In this document: piece after piece, positions 1 to 5,142 of the stretch
Layout of the letters: the number at the start of each line of letters is the position of its first letter
Numbering within the stretch: position 1 is the first letter of the stretch
NCBI GenBank assembly: GCA_020723935.1
Contig: DYHY01000018.1
Span: 1-8,575, forward strand
Origin: Candidatus Micrarchaeum sp.
Lineage (GTDB): Archaea; SpSt-1190; DYHY01
Length of the DNA stretch: 8,575 nt
Reading direction: 5' to 3'
Position numbers and translations under genes: made by a program
Notes under the pieces: generated by a model
Seen by the model: the letters and a program-made list of their open reading frames with translations, nothing else
Database searches by the model: none
What the model was told of the DNA's origin: nothing

Positions 1-65
1 CAACTTAAACGTGAATTACGGCAAGAATGGAACTGGCAAAAATTCGAGCACAAAAGTATTAATTA

Positions 66-98
66 TTTACTGCTGTAATTATAGTAAAGTTTAAAAGG
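66..98 (+). promoter_or_regulatory. Promoter of the two-helix membrane protein gene
   Basis: An AT-rich block in an otherwise GC-rich window holds TTTACT (66-71), TATAG (80-84) and TTTAAAAGG (90-98). The last element fits an archaeal TATA box preceded by a purine-rich BRE-like stretch (GTAAAG, 84-89). TBP/TFB promoters normally start about 25 nt downstream, which would put the RNA start near 115-120 and leave a short leader carrying the ribosome site. The same three elements at identical spacing precede the gene at 3305, which strengthens the call. No transcript data are available. Confidence 0.6.
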
Positions 99-119
99 AT
101 AGAAAAAGATAGTACGGTT

Positions 120-126
120 AGGTGAT
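120..126 (+). promoter_or_regulatory. Ribosome binding site AGGTGAT
   Basis: AGGTGAT lies 5 nt before the ATG at 132. It closely matches the complement of the archaeal 16S rRNA 3' end (GGTGATC type), so it fixes the start of the downstream gene. Most minus-strand genes in the window lack such a site and look leaderless. Confidence 0.7.
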
Positions 127-131
127 AAAAA

Positions 132-686
132 ATGGGAGCAGGAACAACAATATTGACTGGCACGGCTCTTGCGGCTGCGATATACGCTGCGACTTACGTT
201 TCGCCCGAAGCGGCGCAGGCGGTCCAGCAAATAGGAGAATACGTTTCGAATATGATACCGCAAATAGCAGAGGTAGTCGGGCGCGAGCCTGATCTCGTCG
301 GCGTGGTCGGCGCCGTGACGGTCGGCTTTTCGGTTCCAATGGTTTACCAGGGCTTGAAGCAGGGTTTCAAGATGTGCGACGATGAAACGCCCGCGAATCC
401 GTACACGGCGGCCCAGATGGCTAAGGACAACGAGCGCGATGCCACAGAATACGCGCGCGAGCACGGAGCCGAGCAGGTCTACGAATCTCCGTTTTCCACG
501 GCTGCCCGGAACAGTGAGCTTCCGGCGAAAGTCCACGACTGGCTTTCGCCGGGCGCCAGGGTAGTCAAGAAAAAGGAGGAAGAGAGACAGGAGAACAACA
601 AGAAGTGCGTCGAAGAGTTAAAGCGCCAGCAGATGATCGAAGACTGCGCCCCGTCGCACCCGGACATACCCTACCTCCAGGAGTAA
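132..686 (+). CDS. Small two-helix membrane protein of unknown function
   Basis: I do not recognise this 184-residue protein. It has an N-terminal hydrophobic stretch (about residues 5-23, Ala/Thr-rich) and a second one (about 54-75, Val/Gly-rich), so it probably spans the membrane twice or has a signal anchor plus one helix. A polar region with Cys82 follows. Residues 141-170 are dense in Lys, Glu, Arg and Gln and probably form a charged helix or coiled coil, with Cys159 and Cys172 near the end. The start is set by an AGGTGAT ribosome site and an upstream TATA-type box. The gene is monocistronic, converges on eL33, and ends 7 bp before a strong hairpin terminator. Its promoter matches that of the gene at 3305, suggesting shared regulation. 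It could be a surface or envelope component, but nothing visible assigns a function. Confidence 0.75.
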   Translation: MGAGTTILTGTALAAAIYAATYVSPEAAQAVQQIGEYVSNMIPQIAEVVGREPDLVGVVGAVTVGFSVPMVYQGLKQGFKMCDDETPANPYTAAQMAKDNERDATEYAREHGAEQVYESPFSTAARNSELPAKVHDWLSPGARVVKKKEEERQENNKKCVEELKRQQMIEDCAPSHPDIPYLQE

Positions 687-693
687 GGACGAA

Positions 694-721
694 AAAGGGG
701 GCGCAAGCCCCCTTTATTTTT
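694..721. terminator. Bidirectional hairpin terminator
   Basis: A perfect 9-bp stem pairs AAAGGGGGC (694-702) with GCCCCCTTT (707-715) around a GCAA loop (703-706), a GNRA-type tetraloop. On the plus strand it is followed by ATTTTT, and on the minus strand the stem runs into TTTTTCG, so T runs occur on both exits. It sits between two convergent genes ending at 686 and 735 and probably ends both transcripts. Archaeal termination depends mainly on the U tract, so the hairpin may also stabilise 3' ends. Confidence 0.8.
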
Positions 722-734
722 CCCTTCCGAAGGC

Positions 735-998
735 TTATTTCTTTATCTCTACCTGCGTCCCGACGGCCTCGCCGGGCAGGCCCTTGTCGAAGCGCACCCG
801 CAGCGCCCCTTTGGCGCCGTGCAGATGCGTCGCGGTGCCGGAGATTGTTGTCTTGCCGTTCGTCCAGGTGACGCGCGAGCCGATGAGCTTGAGGGAATCC
901 TCTTTCCCCTTGATCCCCGCGGGGACGACGACCATCTGGTTGGGCTTCTTCTTCGTCTTGTGGGAGCCCCTGTAGTTGATTATCACGCCTTTTGCCAT
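735..998 (-). CDS. rpl35ae: Ribosomal protein eL33 (L35Ae)
   Basis: This 87-residue protein is a full-length eL33 (L35Ae family), a component of the large ribosomal subunit in eukaryotes and part of the archaea. Family features seen are the N-terminal MAKGVIINYRGS stretch, the central segment LIGSRVTWTNGK, the HGAKGALRVRF block and the GLPGEAVG turn before a basic C-terminus. Length matches archaeal members. It is basic and compact, as expected for a small beta-barrel RNA-binding protein. The ATG at 998 has no evident ribosome site but lies 26 nt downstream of the centre of a TTTATAAA box, implying a leaderless mRNA. It follows the Ntn-hydrolase gene in the same orientation by 57 bp, but its own promoter suggests independent expression. 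This is the best taxonomic marker in the window. Confidence 0.95.
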   Translation of the reverse strand: MAKGVIINYRGSHKTKKKPNQMVVVPAGIKGKEDSLKLIGSRVTWTNGKTTISGTATHLHGAKGALRVRFDKGLPGEAVGTQVEIKK

Positions 999-1020
999 TG
1001 CGGGGACAGGCTTTCCGCGT

Positions 1021-1028
1021 TTTATAAA
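1021..1028 (-). promoter_or_regulatory. TATA box of the eL33 gene
   Basis: TTTATAAA is a consensus archaeal TATA box, centred 26 nt from the eL33 ATG at 998. At that spacing transcription would begin at or next to the start codon, giving a leaderless message. It lies in the 57-bp gap after the Ntn-hydrolase stop. The box is palindromic, but its position relative to genes supports minus-strand use. Confidence 0.7.
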
Positions 1029-1055
1029 GGTTATTCTAATTGCCCCGGCGGCCTT

Positions 1056-1784
1056 TCACGGCCTTATCGCGCGAAGGATCCTCTCGAGTTCGATGGCGTA
1101 TTTCTCGGCCTCACTGCCCCTCACTATCTCTATCCCGCCGGCGTGGACGAACCCGACGTTCAAGCCCCCGCCCACGGCGGTGCACCGCTCCTGCGCCCTG
1201 CGCGCTATCTCGATGACGCTGGGGACCGCGTACGCGAGGCTCCCCGAGTGGAAATGCCCGTCGTTGTAGGGCATCTCGTCCTCGTCAAGGTGCTCCGTCC
1301 CACAGCCGATCGCGGCCATGGAATATTCCCTCCCGAGGACGTCCTGAAACTTCTTGGCCGGCCTGTCGAGGCCCGGCGTCAGGACGACCCCGCCTGGCCC
1401 CATCCGCACCATTGTGAGGTTCCAGAGCGGTATCCCGGCGTATGCCGAGAACCTCCCGTCCGCCGCGACGACGAGGGCGTGCAGGCTCTTCTGCGTCCCG
1501 CCGTCGTATCTTGCCCGCAAATACGCCTTGAGGACCCCTTCGTACCCCCGCGCTCCCGCGGCGAAGCCCTTGAACGCGTCGACGAGGCCGACGTCGCCGG
1601 AGACGCCGCATAGAGCCGTAGAATCGGAATTGCCGAAGACCTTCACGTAATCGGTCTGCGTGACCTTCGCCGAATGGCCCAGGGCGTCCGTGGGAACGCC
1701 CTTCCCCGTCTCGACCGCGAACCTGTCGGAGATCACGAAGCCCGCCGAAAGCCTGTCAAGGTACACCCCGATCGTGAACGTCAT
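1056..1784 (-). CDS. Proteasome-like Ntn-hydrolase (divergent beta-subunit/HslV fold)
   Basis: This 242-residue protein resembles proteasome beta subunits and HslV, N-terminal-nucleophile threonine hydrolases. After Met removal the chain would begin TFTIGV, placing Thr2 as nucleophile (Thr1 of the mature family). The Asp of SDR (D20) matches the family Glu/Asp17, and Lys48 in VKVFG matches Lys33. Gly-Val-Ser-Gly-Asp at 60-64 matches the glycine-rich GD turn. The GSG motif containing Ser129 reads Gly-Cys-Gly (160-162). The family stretch with Asp166 and Ser169 reads Arg-Cys-Thr-Ala-Val (200-204), so all three auxiliary residues differ. There is no long propeptide, and an acidic/His-rich insert sits at about 163-181. 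The ATG overlaps the upstream nucleotidyltransferase stop as ATGA, so translation is probably coupled. It may be an active amidohydrolase with an unusual site, or a structural homologue; canonical proteasome function is doubtful. Confidence 0.75.
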   Translation of the reverse strand: MTFTIGVYLDRLSAGFVISDRFAVETGKGVPTDALGHSAKVTQTDYVKVFGNSDSTALCGVSGDVGLVDAFKGFAAGARGYEGVLKAYLRARYDGGTQKSLHALVVAADGRFSAYAGIPLWNLTMVRMGPGGVVLTPGLDRPAKKFQDVLGREYSMAAIGCGTEHLDEDEMPYNDGHFHSGSLAYAVPSVIEIARRAQERCTAVGGGLNVGFVHAGGIEIVRGSEAEKYAIELERILRAIRP

Positions 1785-3097
1785 ACCTTTCCCCGCTCTC
1801 CCTGGAGGAGGATGTTGGAGAGGTCTATGAGCGCCCTGTTGGGGTATTCGACGCCCGCCTTCTCAATCCCCTCCATGAGCTCCTGGGGTATGCTCTTGAA
1901 GATCACCTGTATCAGGCTCGTCGTTATTATCGGCTTGAACGTGCTCCTCTCGAGCGTCGCGAAGAGCTCCTTGGAATCCGCGCGCGAGAACTGCTGGAGC
2001 TTGCCCTCCTTTATCTCGGAGACCATGACCTCGGCGAGGTTCTTCCCCTCGTAGATCGCGGCGTAGATGGACGCCTCGAAGAGCCACGCGTATCCGCGCC
2101 TGTCCTTCCCCCTGTACGTCCAGAAGATCTTGGGCGTCGTCCTTATCTTGTCCTTGAGATCGTCCGCCCGCTTCTTCCCCGCGACGAGGTCGTTCACGCC
2201 CTTCTCCATAACCTCCATGAACTTGTCGCACTTCTTCTTGAGGTCCGCCACGCGGTCGGGCGAGAGGCCCTTGACCTCCCCGTGCTCTATCCCTTTGTGC
2301 AGCTTGATGACCTCGTCCAGGGTCGCGACGTGCTCGCCCGCAAGGGTCCCCGGCTCGACGAAGTATTTCGTCATGACGGGCGCTAGCTCCGGCACCTCCG
2401 CCGGCGGCATCCCGGCGGCCATCAGGTAGGCATTCGCCGACCAGGTGACGGCGCGAAACATCCGCTCCACGGCCCATTCCATGTAGCCGGTCACCTTGGA
2501 CAAGTACGACTTGGCCCCGTCGATGCTCTTGAAGATCGCCTCGCGCGAGGGCTTTATCGCCCCGGAAAGGAGGATGCGGTTCATCGGTTTGTAGAAGCCC
2601 GAGTCGTAGACGGGGATCCCGGTGCGCAGGTAGTTGAAGAAGAGGGCGTCGCCGTTCCTGATGTAGTCCCAGAACTCGGTGAGGGTATGGAGCTGCGTGT
2701 GGATGTTCTTGTCTATCGACGTAGCGAGGTCCTGCATTTGGTTGTGCAGGCTGTCCCTCATCGGCTGGTCAATGGGCTTGTCGGATTCCGTGTCGTCGAT
2801 TATTATGAGGACGTCGGTGTCCGATCCGAGGGTGTAATCGCCCCGCGCAAAAGAGCCGAAAATTATGACCGCCTTGACGTATTTGCCGAATTTCTCCCTC
2901 ACTTTGTTCGAAAAGTCCTTTATGAGATTGATTCGGGCTCTCATCAGAAGCTGCCTGCGCTTCTTGAGTTTCTCCATCTGCGCGGCACTTGGAGCTTTGT
3001 TTTCCCCCTTGGTTTCCACCGGTTGCAGGGCTTTTTCGGGCTTCTTTGCCCCTTTGGCCTCCCCTTTCGGCTCCGGCTGGGCTACTTCATCAGCCAT
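1781..3097 (-). CDS. Pol-beta-fold nucleotidyltransferase with long C-terminal helical region
   Basis: This 438-residue protein carries a minimal nucleotidyltransferase core with the signature GSFARG (81-86) and SDTD (92-95). That is the GS-x10-DxD arrangement whose two aspartates bind the metal-NTP complex. A conserved block follows (RNGD at 147-150, RTG at 158-160, DSGF at 165-168). The C-terminal part is mostly helical, including an Ala/Met-rich segment (about 205-232) that may resemble the HEPN-like helical partner of MNT and kanamycin nucleotidyltransferases. I see no HEPN RNase Rx4-6H motif. Residues 1-45 are a Lys/Glu/Pro-rich disordered tail. The third active-site carboxylate is not evident. 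Substrate (protein, tRNA or small molecule) is unknown. It is the first gene of an operon with the Ntn-hydrolase (ATGA overlap) and is paralogous to the gene at 4180-5106. The start lies about 29 nt from a TATATC box, so the leader is very short or absent. Confidence 0.85.
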   Translation of the reverse strand: MADEVAQPEPKGEAKGAKKPEKALQPVETKGENKAPSAAQMEKLKKRRQLLMRARINLIKDFSNKVREKFGKYVKAVIIFGSFARGDYTLGSDTDVLIIIDDTESDKPIDQPMRDSLHNQMQDLATSIDKNIHTQLHTLTEFWDYIRNGDALFFNYLRTGIPVYDSGFYKPMNRILLSGAIKPSREAIFKSIDGAKSYLSKVTGYMEWAVERMFRAVTWSANAYLMAAGMPPAEVPELAPVMTKYFVEPGTLAGEHVATLDEVIKLHKGIEHGEVKGLSPDRVADLKKKCDKFMEVMEKGVNDLVAGKKRADDLKDKIRTTPKIFWTYRGKDRRGYAWLFEASIYAAIYEGKNLAEVMVSEIKEGKLQQFSRADSKELFATLERSTFKPIITTSLIQVIFKSIPQELMEGIEKAGVEYPNRALIDLSNILLQGERGKV

Positions 3098-3122
3098 ATT
3101 GGCGGGAGGGAATGCATTTCGG

Positions 3123-3130
3123 GATATAAG
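3123..3130 (-). promoter_or_regulatory. TATA-like box of the nucleotidyltransferase/Ntn-hydrolase operon
   Basis: On the minus strand CTTATATC is centred about 29 nt before the ATG at 3097, predicting an RNA start within a few nucleotides of the start codon. The bases just before the ATG (CCCGCCAAT) contain no clear ribosome site, consistent with a leaderless or nearly leaderless mRNA. Confidence 0.55.
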
Positions 3131-3236
3131 CTATTTGGTTCCCTCTTGCCCCTCAGACCCGGCTGCCGGGGCTTGCACCCCTTTTTAAACCAGGAAGAGG
3201 GCTGAAACCACGCCTTCAAAACGGCCCATTCAGTTG

Positions 3237-3269
3237 TTTACTTACTATTGTATAGCAACATTTAAAAGG
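3237..3269 (+). promoter_or_regulatory. Promoter of the helical protein gene at 3305
   Basis: TTTACT (3237-3242), TATAG (3251-3255) and TTTAAAAGG (3261-3269) occur with the same spacing as in the promoter at 66-98; 22 of 33 aligned positions are identical. TTTAAAAGG is the likely TATA box, 44 nt before the ATG. The predicted RNA start near 3287-3291 leaves a short leader with a ribosome site. A GTAC eight nucleotides before the ribosome site is also shared by both promoters. Confidence 0.65.
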
Positions 3270-3293
3270 TTGGAACACTTAATGCGTACTATC

Positions 3294-3299
3294 AGGTGA
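3294..3299 (+). promoter_or_regulatory. Ribosome binding site AGGTGA deciding the start at 3305
   Basis: AGGTGA lies 5 nt before the ATG at 3305. An in-frame GTG at 3296 falls inside this site and is therefore unlikely to be the real start. The arrangement copies that of the gene at 132. Confidence 0.7.
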
Positions 3300-3304
3300 C
3301 AAAG

Positions 3305-4099
3305 ATGACAGACGACAACAAGGTTGCGTATACTCGCGCCGTCCTAGCCCTAGAAGATGCAAAAACTTCCGCGGCGGTGATGCGCGACGGAGGCCTCACG
3401 GGCCTGTTGGGAGAATCCGACTTCAATGAGATCGTCCAGGCGGTGTCCGCGCGCCTCGGCGGCGAGGGCTCTGTTATTGCGGCGCTAATGGATCACGCGG
3501 GCGGACCCCTTCCAGAAGTCAAGAGTGCGTTAATCGGCGAATGCGCTAAGCGCTCGGTCATCGGCGGATATGTCAACGAGAAAGGCGAGATAGACTTCAA
3601 CGCAATGAACCAGGATGCGCTGAAATCCTTCGAAGGCTCCCTGAGAATAGGCACAGAGACCGCAGGTGAAGAGCTTTCCCGTGTGCTGGGAGAAATCAAC
3701 AACTACAACGGGGTCGGCGGAGATGATCCGCATGTCTTGGACTTGCTTCGCGCCAAAGCGACGGCGCAGGCTCAGGAGGCGTACGCGGGAGTGCTCGAGG
3801 CGGCCCTCAAATTCACGGGCGAATTCAGGGGCGCGCTCGGCGCTGGAGCTGGAAAGGCGGCCGACGAAAAGACATTCTCGGCGGCGATAACACACTATTT
3901 CACGGCCGCATCCCCGGAAGCGGCCTTCAACGCGGGAGTCGGGGGCGCGCAGCGCCTTGCGGGCCCGGCGGGAGCGATGAGTGCGGCATACAAAGTGCTC
4001 TTCGCGCAGTACGAGGCTTCGGGAGCGGGCTCCGCCTCCTACCTCAAGGGGCTGGAAAAGAAGCTAACTTCCGCGAGAGGGACTGCTGAGCCGGCGTAA
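3305..4099 (+). CDS. Soluble alpha-helical protein of unknown function
   Basis: I do not recognise this 264-residue protein. It has no signal peptide or membrane segment. Composition is rich in Ala, Gly and Glu, with alternating amphipathic stretches, so it is probably mostly helical. Gly-rich breaks occur at about 28-36, 136-140 and 178-184, and a small-residue region at about 205-245 (AGPAGAMSAAYK and similar). There is a single Cys (80). No catalytic motif or zinc-binding cluster is visible. The ATG at 3305 is chosen over an in-frame GTG at 3296 because that GTG is part of the ribosome site. The gene is monocistronic and is flanked on both sides by minus-strand nucleotidyltransferase genes. 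Its promoter and leader closely match those of the membrane protein gene at 132, the best clue to its role: the two products may be made under the same conditions. Confidence 0.75.
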   Translation: MTDDNKVAYTRAVLALEDAKTSAAVMRDGGLTGLLGESDFNEIVQAVSARLGGEGSVIAALMDHAGGPLPEVKSALIGECAKRSVIGGYVNEKGEIDFNAMNQDALKSFEGSLRIGTETAGEELSRVLGEINNYNGVGGDDPHVLDLLRAKATAQAQEAYAGVLEAALKFTGEFRGALGAGAGKAADEKTFSAAITHYFTAASPEAAFNAGVGGAQRLAGPAGAMSAAYKVLFAQYEASGAGSASYLKGLEKKLTSARGTAEPA

Positions 4100-4122
4100 T
4101 AGGGGGTATTTCGGGGGCTAGA

Positions 4123-4144
4123 CGGGGCGTAGCAATGCGCCCCG
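4123..4144. terminator. GC hairpin between convergent genes
   Basis: CGGGGCG (4123-4129) pairs with CGCCCCG (4138-4144) around an 8-nt loop. It lies between the plus-strand gene ending at 4099 and the minus-strand gene ending at 4180. Downstream on the plus strand is a loose pyrimidine-rich tract (TTCTCCC, then CCTTTCCTTTTC), a weaker T run than at 694-721. A role in ending one or both transcripts is likely but not certain. Confidence 0.45.
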
Positions 4145-4179
4145 ATTCTCCCGCCTTTCCTTTTCATTGAATCTTTTGG

Positions 4180-5106
4180 CTATTCCTTGTATTCCGAGCA
4201 GATTTTTGCCATGCTCTCGACGAACCGCGTTGTCGAATCCTTCCAGAACCTGAGCTCCTCGGGCGAGATCTCCATCTTCTGCTTGTGGACTATTGTCTTC
4301 ATCAGGTCGTAGATCCCCTGGTAGGCCTTCCTGTCTTCCTCGGTCCCGAGGCCCAGGCGCTCCATCTCGGCCGTGATCAGCTCGGGGCTTGCGGGCGTGG
4401 AGCCCTTGGTCATTACCGCCGCGTGCGCGGCCTCGACGGCCGCCCAGTAGAGGCTCGTCGCGGCGACGAGCGTCGCGCCGGAATAGTCGCCCAGGTGGTA
4501 TGAGGCCCTGTTCTTGGAGAGCTCTATTGCCTCCCACGTCGGGCGGAGCTTCCCCTGCGCGAGGAGCTTCTTCATCGGCGCGAAGAAGCCCGAGTCTATT
4601 ATGGGCCGGCCCGTCCTCACGATGTTTATTATGAGGGGGTCGCCGCGCCTCACGGTGTCGAAATATTCCGAGAGGGCGACGGTGGTCAGGTGGAACTTGA
4701 GGGCGGAGCCCTCCTTCTTGAGGATCGAGTCCAGCTCCCTGTTGTAGAACGCCATTATGTCGGGCGTGAGCTCCACCGACGCGTCGTCGACGATTATCAG
4801 CAGGTCAACGTCGCTCTTCTCGTTGATCTTCCCGCGCGCAAACGAGCCGAACACGACGACGCTCTTTATGAGCGAGCCGAACTCCTTGACAACGCGCAGG
4901 GAGAAGTCGTATATGAGGGATATCTCCTTGAGCGCGACGTGTTGCAGGCTCGTCTCCTTCTGGTGACCCTCGAGGAACTCCTCCTTCCCGACGGCGTTGG
5001 GTATCCTTTCGATCTTCGCCGCGGCCTTCGCCTTGGGCTTCATCGAGATCCTCTTGTTCGCCTTCCGTTTCGTGTTCTGCTTCTTCGCCATTTGCCTTTC
5101 GTTCAT
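4180..5106 (-). CDS. Pol-beta-fold nucleotidyltransferase, paralogue of the gene at 1781-3097
   Basis: This 308-residue protein has the nucleotidyltransferase signature GSFARG (87-92) and SDVD (98-101), again GS-x10-DxD, followed by RRGD (153-156), RTGRP (164-168) and DSGFF (171-175). These blocks line up with the larger paralogue at 1781-3097, which also shares the adjoining segment around PMKKLL. The C-terminus is helical (Ala-rich segment about 211-232) and about 100 residues shorter than the paralogue. No HEPN RNase motif is seen. Residues 1-33 are strongly basic (Lys/Arg-rich), compatible with a nucleic-acid-binding tail. The gene follows the TIM-barrel gene by 36 bp and is probably co-transcribed. 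The ATG at 5106 is used here; an alternative ATG at 5091 is preceded by GAAAGG, so the first five residues are uncertain. Substrate is unknown. Confidence 0.85.
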   Translation of the reverse strand: MNERQMAKKQNTKRKANKRISMKPKAKAAAKIERIPNAVGKEEFLEGHQKETSLQHVALKEISLIYDFSLRVVKEFGSLIKSVVVFGSFARGKINEKSDVDLLIIVDDASVELTPDIMAFYNRELDSILKKEGSALKFHLTTVALSEYFDTVRRGDPLIINIVRTGRPIIDSGFFAPMKKLLAQGKLRPTWEAIELSKNRASYHLGDYSGATLVAATSLYWAAVEAAHAAVMTKGSTPASPELITAEMERLGLGTEEDRKAYQGIYDLMKTIVHKQKMEISPEELRFWKDSTTRFVESMAKICSEYKE

Positions 5107-5120
5107 CCCTGTTCGTGTAG

Positions 5121-5130
5121 CGTATTATTC
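5121..5130 (-). promoter_or_regulatory. Possible internal TATA-like box before the second nucleotidyltransferase
   Basis: GAATAATACG on the minus strand is the only AT-rich patch in the 36-bp gap after the TIM-barrel gene. Its centre is about 20 nt from the ATG at 5106 and about 35 nt from the ATG at 5091. It could give the gene its own promoter, in which case the ATG at 5091 would be the better start. The match is weak. Confidence 0.25.
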
Positions 5131-5142
5131 CTGCCCCTTCGC

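Noticed and set aside
1-78. Open frame 1 of about 25 codons ending at a TAA near 76-78, as a possible gene tail
   Set aside because: It is too short, AT-rich unlike the genes here, competes with another open frame, and shows no recognisable feature.
63-536. Long minus-strand open frame opposite the membrane protein gene
   Set aside because: It overlaps a plus-strand gene with a clear promoter and ribosome site, its product is Arg/Leu-rich with no domain, and it has no promoter of its own.
819-1613. Plus-strand open frame opposite eL33 and the Ntn-hydrolase
   Set aside because: It spans two recognisable minus-strand genes and the gap between them; open antisense frames are expected in GC-rich coding DNA.
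3296-3304. GTG start giving three more residues to the helical protein
   Set aside because: The GTG is part of the AGGTGA ribosome site, and the ATG at 3305 has the right spacing from it, as in the gene at 132.
1781-5106. MNT-HEPN toxin-antitoxin pair
   Set aside because: There is no separate HEPN gene next to either nucleotidyltransferase, and the helical C-termini lack a visible Rx4-6H RNase motif.
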